Shown: one piece after another, positions 34,101 to 40,679 of the stretch
Layout: each line of letters begins with the position of its first letter
Position numbering within the stretch: the stretch's first letter is position 1
Assembly: GCA_913063495.1 (NCBI GenBank)
Contig: CAJXXT010000023.1
Coordinates: forward strand, 1 to 40,679
Length of the DNA: 40,679 bases
DNA from: an uncultured Gammaproteobacteria bacterium
GTDB taxonomy: Bacteria; Pseudomonadota; Gammaproteobacteria; Pseudomonadales; Ketobacteraceae
Reading direction: 5' to 3'
Notes under the pieces: model-generated
The model's database searches: none
The model's input: the letters and a program-made list of their open reading frames with translations, nothing else
What the model was told of the DNA's origin: nothing
Made by a program: the position numbers and the translations under genes

Positions 34101-37100
34101 CCCTGCTCCCTGACTACATGATACCCAGCGCATTTGTGATGATGGATCAACTTCCCTTAACCGCCAATGGCAAGGTTGACAAAAAATCATTACCTAAACC
34201 TCAAGATGCCATAAATGACGCAAGTTATGTCGAACCTACAACGTATCAAGAAAAGATACTCGCGCTAATTTGGTCTGAAGTGTTAGGCGGACAAAAGATT
34301 GGAGTGAATGACAACTTTTTTGAATTGGGTGGTGATTCTATCATCAGTATTCAAATTATTAGCAGAGCAAAACGAGTAGGGCTACATCTACAACCTCAAC
34401 AGTTGTTTGAGCACCCAACCATTGCTGGGCTGGCGAGCATCGCATCATCTGAACGAGTTAATATTGTTGCGGAGCAGGGCGCTGTAGATGGAGAGGTGGC
34501 AATGCTACCGATTCAGCATTGGTTTATGGAAGAACACAGCGAAGGCCGTGAGCACTTTAATCACGGAGTTATGCTTGCAATAAAATCGAGTTTTTCAGTT
34601 GCCGATATCGAACGTGTAATTACTGCATTGGCTAAGAAGCATGATGGATTGCGTGGTCAATTCTTCAATGATCATTCTGGTACCGGTGGAGAGCGCTGGG
34701 TGCAGCGCATTCTTCCGATAGATCAAGTTGATGTTGCATTGCAGCATATGAGTATTGGTGATCAGCACTGGGGAAATAAAGATCACTTGATGTCGAATTT
34801 TGCGAACAAGCTTCATGAAAGCTTTCAATTCAATAATGGTCATCTGTTTACTGCGGGTTTCATAAAAACCCCTAAAGAAGAAGATAATCGACTGTTGTTG
34901 GTGATTCATCATCTGCTTATTGATGTGGTTTCATGGCGAATATTGATGGATGATATCAATATCGGATTGGCTCACATAGCGGATGGTAAAGATATCGATC
35001 TTGGTGCCAAGACGACATCTATTCAGCAATGGAGTGATGCTCTTACAAAGTATTCCAAAACAGATGCTGTGTTAGAAAAAATAGAATATTGGCGTTCGCT
35101 GAGTAATTTGGTTTTTTCAGCACTACCTGTTGATAACCAGTGCGCTAACAATACATACGGTCAACTAAATGAGTGTGTAGTCTCACTTAGTGCGGATCAA
35201 ACCAAACAGCTGTTATCACAGGTTAATAGCGCTTATAGAACGGATATTGAAGATGTGTTGTTGGCTGCTTTGGCAAAAACCATCAGTGGTTGGATTCAAC
35301 GTTCAGATACCAGCGCTTCAAATAACAATGTTTCAACGAACAATGTTTCAACTAAGTTGTATCTCCAACTAGAAAGTCATGGTCGTGAACATATATCGAC
35401 GTCTGTAGATGTTACCGGTACGTTGGGATGGTTTACGAGTGTATTTCCTGTTTTGATTGATATCGCTACCGTCGATATTGCTAACCCGAATAACTACGGG
35501 GTATTGATTCAATCCGTAAAAGAGCAGTTGCGACAGGTTGGTGATGGTGACGGAGGTTTCAATTTTGGTCTATTAAAGCACTTATCTAATGATGAGGTGC
35601 GCCAGGAGTTATCGTCAGTACCAACCCCGGAGATCGTGTTTAACTATTTGGGCCAACTGGATAATGTTGTTAATAGAGATCATGGTTCTTTTTCGACGAA
35701 TGAATCTGTTGGTAATATGTGCAGCCCGAAACTTAAACGTAAGCAGCTATTAGATATTAACTGTCGAATAGAAGACGGTAAATTTCAAGCGCATTGGTCC
35801 TATAATTCGGATATTCATGATGAGGCGACAATTTCTCATGTTGCGACACAATATATTGAAAATTTGTCGGCGTTAATTGATTTTTGTTTGGATAAAAACA
35901 ATAACGGAATAACCCCTTGTGACGTGCCACTGATAGATATTGATCAGGTTGGGCTTGATCATATGGTTGATAACATAATTCAGCAAAGTGCGGGGGTTTC
36001 GGTAAGCGAAATTCAAGCGATTTATCCGTTAAGCCCCATGCAAGAAGGCATGTTGTTCCATAGTGTTTATCAGCCAGAATCAGCATTCTATATTGACCAG
36101 ATGGAGCTTAAAGTTGAAGGTGGGATAGACCTTGAACTGCTGACAAAAGCATGGCAACGGGTCGTGAACAGGCACGATGTTTTACGCACCGGGTTTGTCT
36201 ATAAAGGTGTACAAAAACCGATACAGGTTACGTTTGATCATGTGAATGTTGCTATTGATGTTTACGATTGGACTCAAGGTTACCCTGACCTCACATTTTC
36301 CGAATGGCTTGTTGTTGATAAAGCTAAAGGCTTTGTGTTTTCTGAACCAGGTTTATTTAGATTTTCATGGTTTATGTTACCTAATCAAGAACAACGATTG
36401 GTTTGGACATTTCACCATATCCTTCTTGATGGTTGGTCACTGCCGTTGGTATTGGGTGAAGTGATGCAAACATACTCTGATTTGCTTACGGGTAACCCTC
36501 TGCAATCGGGAACGGTACCCCAGTATCAGAACTTTATTCGCTGGTTATCTCAGCAACCGAAAGTAGAGGCTGAAAACTATTGGCGGAAATACTTGGCGGG
36601 CTTTAGCGCACCTAACGTTTTTCCTCAAATGAAAACGGCTAGTCTTCAAAAATCAACGCACGCAGAGTGGAAAGAGTGCATCGTTGAATTGGATGAGAGT
36701 ACACTTCAATCGCTTAATGCTATCGCTCACGACGAGCACCTTACATTAAATACGATTGTTCAGGGTGCATGGGCGGTTTTGTTAGGGCGTTATTCTAGAG
36801 AAACTGATGTTGTATTCGGTACAACGGTTTCAGGACGACCTGCAGAATTGCGGGATGTCGAACAAACGGTTGGGATATTTATCAACACCCTGCCGCTAAG
36901 AGCACAAATTCAAACAGAGTTGCCATTTTCAAACTGGTTGAAATCATTGCAGCAACAACAAGTGGACATGCGTCGCTATGAACATGTTCCATTGGTCGAT
37001 GTTCAATCGGTATCTGAGGTGTCTAGTAAACAAGCATTGTTTGATTCGATTGTTGTTTTTGAAAATTATCCAATGGATCAAAGCTTTTTTGAGTATCTTC

Positions 37101-39316
37101 CTATTAAGTTAACGGAAGTTACCCTTATTGAACATGCAAATTACCCGTTGACGTTAATCGTTATACCTGGTGAAAAACTCACTTTCAAAATGTCCTACAA
37201 TGACAGTTTGTTTGATGAGTTAGATGTAAAACGTATGCTTAGACATTTGGCGGTAATGCTTGAGGGCGTTGCAAATCAGCCTGATATGTTATTGCAGAAT
37301 TTGCCATGGCTGACTGAGACTGAAATAGCGCAGGTGACCATTGAGTGGAATGAAACCAGTGTTGCGTATGCTTCAGATTGCTCGTTGGTGAATCTGTTTG
37401 AGAAAAAGGTGGAAAGTTATCCTGATTATACGGCGGTTTCCTTTGATGATGAGCGGTTGTCATATCGGCAGCTAAATGTGCTTGCGAACAAAATGGCACA
37501 CGGGCTGATCTCAAGTGGTGTTGATCCCGGTGATTACGTTGCTATTGTAATGGCCCGGTCGTTACCCATGATTATATCCACGCTTGCTGTTTTAAAGGCG
37601 GGCGGTGTTTATGTGCCAATTGATCCATCTTATCCTGACGATCGTATTGCTTATATGTTATCGGACACTGCCGCTTCTGTATTGTTAACATGTAGTCACG
37701 ATGAAGCAAAAATTAGAAGCATCGAAACGGAGCACAAATCAAAGGTTATTCTGTTTGACTCATCCTATGATTCTTTGGACCATTCATTGGGTGATTTATT
37801 GTCAGAAGCCGATGCAAAAAATCCAATTATTCCTGCCAACTCATCTAGCTTAGCTTATGTAATCTATACGTCTGGATCGACGGGAAAGCCGAAGGGAGTG
37901 TGTGTTTCGCAAAAGGCAGTTTCGCGATTAGTTATCAATACCAATTTTGTTGAGATACTCCCGGGTGATGCTATAGCGCACCTTTCAAATGTTTCGTTCG
38001 ATGCTGCTACATTTGATATCTGGGGTGCCTTGTTAAATGGTGGAGAAATTGTAGGGTTTGATAAGGATACTCTGCTAGATGCTGAAAAGTTTCATTCAGT
38101 GTTATCAACTGCGAATATAAAGGCGATGTTTCTTACCGTTGCATTGTTCAACTTGCTCACAAAACAGAAAGTAGATATATTTTCGAATGTAGATACCTTG
38201 TTATTTGGAGGGGAGACTGCAGATCCTATGCAAGTGCGCCGAGTACTGCATGGTAATGACGGCAAGGCAGCCCCTCGACGATTAGTTAATGTTTATGGGC
38301 CAACAGAAAATACAACGTTTTCTACCTTCTACCCCATTACCGCACTGGATGACTCGGTGCTGAACGTACCTATTGGTAAACCGATCACTAACTCAACAAT
38401 ATTTATTTTGGATGAGAATAAACGTCCGGTTCCAGTTGGTGTTCCTGGAGAGCTTTATGTAGGTGGCCTTGGTGTTTCTGATGGATATCTGAATCAAGCT
38501 GAGCTGACCGCTTCATTCTTTACACCAAACCCTTATGCCTTGGATTCAGATGGATCTAATATTGATTCTACGCTGTATCGGACGGGTGATGTTTGCCGAT
38601 ATTTAAATGACGGTAATATAGAAATATTGGGTCGTTTTGATGATCAGGTTAAAATACGAGGGTTCCGCATAGAGTTAGGTGAGGTAGAAAATCACCTCTG
38701 CGTTATATCGGGCGTTAGTAATGCCTGCGTTTTAGTAAAGCAGAATGAGCAAGGTGATAAACATTTGGTCGCTTATGTTTTGTTGGATGCAGATGTTACG
38801 CTGACGATTCATTCCCTAAAAGTTGAAATGAAAAAACAAGCACCGGATTATTTGGTGCCAGCAGCATTTGTTTTTATTGATCACTTGCCACTAAATGCTA
38901 ATGGTAAAGTTGATAAGAGGTGTTTGCCAGAACCCGATGAGTTTAGCTACGACAGCAACAAATATGTAATGCCTAAAAATGCTATTGAACAGCAATTAGT
39001 TGAGATATGGCAGGATGTATTGGGATTGCCCAGAGTATCCGTTAACGATGATTTTTTTGATCTCGGCGGACACAGCTTACTTGTTACCCAGGTGGTGGCA
39101 AGAATACGAGAAGAAATGCAAATAGACATCAGCTTACGTACGCTTTTTGAAGCAACAACTATTACAACCATTGCAGAAATGATTTCTGTTGTGATGCCGC
39201 ATCCCAACGCTAGTGCCTTTGATAGCACAGATAACACAGATAGTAACGTTCTCATCGATCAAGATGCTGAGAGCGAAGAGGATGACGATGATGAATTTGA
39301 GGAATTTACTTTATGA
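31196..39316 (+). CDS. NRPS-B: dimodular synthetase C*-A-T-E-C-A-T with acidic tail
   Basis: 2,706 aa. Domains (residues approximate): C*3 28-470 (HHILMDG 174-180) with only 27 residues before it; A4 490-1000 (TSGSTGQPKG 654-663); T4 (GGDSI, Ser1048); E 1105-1560 (HHLLIDV 1238-1244, Glu1393 in ESHGRE); C4 1609-2040, DCL-like (SPMQEGMLFH; HHILLDG 1740-1746); A5 2064-2560 (TSGSTGKPKG 2225-2234); T5 (Ser2627); acidic tail 2688-2706 ending EFEEFTL. The GGDSI form of T4 is usual before an E domain, and C4 is of the class that follows one, so residue 4 should be turned to the D-form if the E domain works. Hand-read pockets are DAFFLGIVF (A4) and DAFFLGVTF (A5), similar to codes for Ile, Val or Leu. 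The E-domain motif has Val in place of the usual Gly. ATGA overlaps on both sides couple it to the exporter and NRPS-C. Lack of a docking domain and of an ordinary first C suggests it starts the assembly line. Confidence 0.93.
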   Translation: MKRDSELLYSSQHTATEKTALKLGHLGVEAVYPLTPMQRDLYLTSVLKPETLDVCIGYSISICEAFDVEVWKGVLLAFQEQQPILRTRIYEGAEQYLNRHSLEADDVACQCVSTQSNFNVDILDFTASTYSDEEVESLVRDFIYAPYDIHSNDLVRYRIWRLNHGRTVFGMGCHHILMDGVSLASHLSQVADQYKLIVGQAGEREDVVAPEDKTSQYLDLAEQYCNEFDTDEIQKFWSANLREVEPISIEGNAGVGAIDATEVMKDYLFLNTKQVNRIKHYCRQHVMTPAIFYRCVYALLINQYGHPAQPFLIHSAHSFRPKGHDNSLGLYVNQIPFVLDPKILDGTAEMLFSASRRFQKSLRGYEKLSIGETKQLSSSEDMEFIYNFIDFVPSISLSDSPIVVSRYTNHPHKQVQLVVQIENGGLSLNLYHYPEEFDACRFLERMDLIIEQLLSGEDELRGLHFVLPDEQTTLKKWNNTATEYPQSASIHEQFQQQVIINPNKIALVHGDHELTYRELNRVSNQLAQYLRIKGVSSGDFVGLCLDRSFDMTIGALAVLKVGAAYVPLDPGYPSDRLSYMLDDCSVSIVLTQLALKENIPDNVPGSVRDNVRDNICLDDPNVVELLAIFSGDDLATENVNAVPGNETLAYVIYTSGSTGQPKGVCVYHKAVSRLCKSSNYIQITPEDNVTHLSNVSFDAATFEIWGALLNGATAIVVDKEVLLSDDDLVQYFTDKRVSVMFITTALFHYYAIHRVEIFKLFRVVLFGGEACDPKLVAKVYENAKPRHLINIYGPTENTVFSLWYEMAGCEQERFTIPIGKAISNTTLHILDKNQRSMPIGVPGELYLGGDGIAQCYLNRDELTNAAFLMHRSFGRIYRTGDWVRLNKEGNVEYLGRIDSQVKIRGFRIEIGEIEKNILLHEGVAEAIVVAREDQPGHKVLVAYCVSAEQDSSQDENQCFSQGLRQFMKSLLPDYMIPSAFVMMDQLPLTANGKVDKKSLPKPQDAINDASYVEPTTYQEKILALIWSEVLGGQKIGVNDNFFELGGDSIISIQIISRAKRVGLHLQPQQLFEHPTIAGLASIASSERVNIVAEQGAVDGEVAMLPIQHWFMEEHSEGREHFNHGVMLAIKSSFSVADIERVITALAKKHDGLRGQFFNDHSGTGGERWVQRILPIDQVDVALQHMSIGDQHWGNKDHLMSNFANKLHESFQFNNGHLFTAGFIKTPKEEDNRLLLVIHHLLIDVVSWRILMDDINIGLAHIADGKDIDLGAKTTSIQQWSDALTKYSKTDAVLEKIEYWRSLSNLVFSALPVDNQCANNTYGQLNECVVSLSADQTKQLLSQVNSAYRTDIEDVLLAALAKTISGWIQRSDTSASNNNVSTNNVSTKLYLQLESHGREHISTSVDVTGTLGWFTSVFPVLIDIATVDIANPNNYGVLIQSVKEQLRQVGDGDGGFNFGLLKHLSNDEVRQELSSVPTPEIVFNYLGQLDNVVNRDHGSFSTNESVGNMCSPKLKRKQLLDINCRIEDGKFQAHWSYNSDIHDEATISHVATQYIENLSALIDFCLDKNNNGITPCDVPLIDIDQVGLDHMVDNIIQQSAGVSVSEIQAIYPLSPMQEGMLFHSVYQPESAFYIDQMELKVEGGIDLELLTKAWQRVVNRHDVLRTGFVYKGVQKPIQVTFDHVNVAIDVYDWTQGYPDLTFSEWLVVDKAKGFVFSEPGLFRFSWFMLPNQEQRLVWTFHHILLDGWSLPLVLGEVMQTYSDLLTGNPLQSGTVPQYQNFIRWLSQQPKVEAENYWRKYLAGFSAPNVFPQMKTASLQKSTHAEWKECIVELDESTLQSLNAIAHDEHLTLNTIVQGAWAVLLGRYSRETDVVFGTTVSGRPAELRDVEQTVGIFINTLPLRAQIQTELPFSNWLKSLQQQQVDMRRYEHVPLVDVQSVSEVSSKQALFDSIVVFENYPMDQSFFEYLPIKLTEVTLIEHANYPLTLIVIPGEKLTFKMSYNDSLFDELDVKRMLRHLAVMLEGVANQPDMLLQNLPWLTETEIAQVTIEWNETSVAYASDCSLVNLFEKKVESYPDYTAVSFDDERLSYRQLNVLANKMAHGLISSGVDPGDYVAIVMARSLPMIISTLAVLKAGGVYVPIDPSYPDDRIAYMLSDTAASVLLTCSHDEAKIRSIETEHKSKVILFDSSYDSLDHSLGDLLSEADAKNPIIPANSSSLAYVIYTSGSTGKPKGVCVSQKAVSRLVINTNFVEILPGDAIAHLSNVSFDAATFDIWGALLNGGEIVGFDKDTLLDAEKFHSVLSTANIKAMFLTVALFNLLTKQKVDIFSNVDTLLFGGETADPMQVRRVLHGNDGKAAPRRLVNVYGPTENTTFSTFYPITALDDSVLNVPIGKPITNSTIFILDENKRPVPVGVPGELYVGGLGVSDGYLNQAELTASFFTPNPYALDSDGSNIDSTLYRTGDVCRYLNDGNIEILGRFDDQVKIRGFRIELGEVENHLCVISGVSNACVLVKQNEQGDKHLVAYVLLDADVTLTIHSLKVEMKKQAPDYLVPAAFVFIDHLPLNANGKVDKRCLPEPDEFSYDSNKYVMPKNAIEQQLVEIWQDVLGLPRVSVNDDFFDLGGHSLLVTQVVARIREEMQIDISLRTLFEATTITTIAEMISVVMPHPNASAFDSTDNTDSNVLIDQDAESEEDDDDEFEEFTL
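35324..35353 (+). repeat. 15-bp tandem duplication in the E domain
   Basis: AACAATGTTTCAACG followed by AACAATGTTTCAACT encodes NNVST twice in a loop of the epimerization domain. The units differ at the last base only; the frame is kept. Confidence 0.75.
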
Positions 39317-40679
39317 CGGTCTACGATATTGTTTCAAAGCTTAATAGTGCCGGAATAAAAGTGTGGGTGGATGATGGGCAGTTAAAACTAAAGGCGCCAA
39401 AGGGCGCTCTTACCAAAGCGCTAAAAGATGAAATCGTTGCGAATAAATCTGAATTAATCCAGTTTTTACCCAGTGTAACAACAGCCTCGAATAATGAAGA
39501 GGGCATTCCCGTTGTTTCGAGAGACGGTGTGTTGGCGCTTTCTTACGCTCAACAACGTATGTGGTTTCTTGCTCAGTTAGAGCCTGGAAATACGGCTTAT
39601 CATATACGTACTGCGCTAGAGATAACCGGTAATCTTAATGTCAGCGCTTTACAACAAGCTCTTAACAAACTTATAGATCGGCATGAGTCTCTAAGAACAA
39701 CGTTTTATGAAGTGGACGGTGTCCCTTCGCAAGAAATCCATCACAACGTAGATTTTTGTTTGTCATCCCATACCTTAGAAGAGACAGCGCTTGCGAATAT
39801 GTTTTCTGGTTTTGTTGATGAGCCTTTTGATTTGGAATCAGGGCCATTACTCAGGGCAGGCTTGGCAACAAAAAATGATAATCAATATGTTCTGATGATC
39901 GCGATGCATCACATTATATCAGACGGCTGGTCTGCCGCCGTTATGGTACGAGAGTTATCAGTGCTGTATGCATCAATGGTATCTGGGACCTCAGATACAT
40001 TACCCCCTATTAAAATTCAGTACGTGGACTATGCCTATTGGCAGAAATCTTGGCTATCGGGTGAAAAAGAGAAGTCACAACTTGAATACTGGACAACACA
40101 ATTAGCGGATGTTCCTGTATTGGAGCTGCCAACCGATACTGCAAGACCCGCTGTTAAGCGTTCAGTTGGTAGTGTTGTGCCTTTCGAGATAAAAAAAGAG
40201 GTTGCGGAAAAGGCCAAGAGCATTGCGAAACAGCAAAATGCTTCGTTATTTATGGTGCTGCTTTCTGCATTTAATGCCTTTTTGTATCGCTACACAGGAC
40301 AGGCAGACTTTTCAGTCGGCACCCCTATTGCTAATCGCGCAAATCCTCAACTTGAGGGCACATTAGGGCTTTTTGTTAATACCCTCGCAATACGCGCGCC
40401 AGTGCAAGGTGATGTAACTTTTCTTGATTATGTGACGAGGGTAAGCCGTACGGCAATGGATGCATATGATCATCAGGATATTCCTTTTGAACGTATCGTT
40501 GATGCCATGGGTGTTTCTCGGGATATGAGTCATACCCCGGTATTTCAAGTGATGTTTGTGCTTCAAAATACGCCAGGAGGCACTAAAGTCGCCTTGCCTG
40601 GCGTTACGGTAGAAGCCATTAATATTGACAGAAACACGTCGCCAATGGATATTACCATGACGTTGGTGGAGGAGGCTGA
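39313..40679 (+). CDS. NRPS-C, 5' part: TubC docking and C domain (runs off window)
   Basis: The frame is open from the ATG at 39313 to the window edge (455 codons); the TGA at the last three bases is out of frame. Residues 1-52 (MTVYDIVSKLNSAGIKVWVD...) form a TubC-type docking domain rich in lysine (KLKAPKGALTKALKD). An ordinary LCL-like C domain follows from about 70, with SYAQQRMWFLAQLEP and HHIISDG at 199-205 and later latch motifs (SVGTPIANR, AYDHQDIPFE). The start overlaps the stop of NRPS-B as ATGA. Since NRPS-B ends in an acidic tail, this docking domain is its natural partner. The remaining domains lie outside the window. Confidence 0.9.
   Translation, partial: MTVYDIVSKLNSAGIKVWVDDGQLKLKAPKGALTKALKDEIVANKSELIQFLPSVTTASNNEEGIPVVSRDGVLALSYAQQRMWFLAQLEPGNTAYHIRTALEITGNLNVSALQQALNKLIDRHESLRTTFYEVDGVPSQEIHHNVDFCLSSHTLEETALANMFSGFVDEPFDLESGPLLRAGLATKNDNQYVLMIAMHHIISDGWSAAVMVRELSVLYASMVSGTSDTLPPIKIQYVDYAYWQKSWLSGEKEKSQLEYWTTQLADVPVLELPTDTARPAVKRSVGSVVPFEIKKEVAEKAKSIAKQQNASLFMVLLSAFNAFLYRYTGQADFSVGTPIANRANPQLEGTLGLFVNTLAIRAPVQGDVTFLDYVTRVSRTAMDAYDHQDIPFERIVDAMGVSRDMSHTPVFQVMFVLQNTPGGTKVALPGVTVEAINIDRNTSPMDITMTLVEEA

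Noticed and set aside
40677-40679. TGA at the window end as the stop of NRPS-C
   Set aside because: It is out of frame with the start at 39313; the gene continues past the window.

Overview
The window looks like chromosomal DNA of a free-living, probably marine gammaproteobacterium. The grounds are a Pla-1/cef (VolA)-type lipase fragment, a double-length UvrA, an XRE/MmyB regulator, ATGA-coupled genes and slightly AT-rich codon use. No rRNA, tRNA, CRISPR array, transposase or phage gene was seen, and genus cannot be set from this sequence.

Left part (1-6,000): the 3' end of a lipase gene, a small ferredoxin (-), a strictosidine-synthase/SMP-30-like membrane-anchored beta-propeller (+), and then a minus-strand block: XRE/MmyB regulator, metallo-beta-lactamase-fold hydrolase, and a translationally coupled unknown protein. 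An NADP-type extended SDR, with Arg at the catalytic Lys position, diverges from the regulator. These look like lipid or secondary metabolism genes with local control.

Middle part (6,047-14,211): a tandem UvrA (four ABC ATPase units in 1,882 aa), a small Rieske ferredoxin, then on the minus strand an MFS permease and a zinc-ribbon/TerB-like protein. A 540-bp non-coding stretch with inverted repeats and a possible promoter follows.

Right part (14,753 to the end): a nonribosomal peptide biosynthetic operon on the plus strand that runs off the window. Gene order is membrane acyltransferase, NRPS-A (4,585 aa, ends in a thioesterase), an EntS-like MFS exporter, NRPS-B (2,706 aa) and NRPS-C (5' part only). 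Domain order read by hand is: NRPS-A = TubC docking-C-A1-T-C-C*-A2-T-C-C*-A3-T-TE; NRPS-B = C*-A4-T-E-C-A5-T-acidic tail; NRPS-C = TubC docking-C-... . C* marks a distinct condensation-like subfamily that always sits directly in front of an A domain. In NRPS-A it follows a complete ordinary C domain, and in NRPS-B it opens the protein. NRPS-B lacks an N-terminal docking domain and ends in an acidic tail, while NRPS-A and NRPS-C begin with TubC-type docking domains and NRPS-A carries the TE. The likely working order is therefore NRPS-B -> NRPS-C (-> further proteins) -> NRPS-A, not gene order.

The most interesting points are the recurrent C-C* pairs, a Lys2/aminoadipate-reductase-like first A domain in NRPS-A, and a variant E-domain motif. 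Function assignments rest on motifs recognised by eye; no database search was possible.
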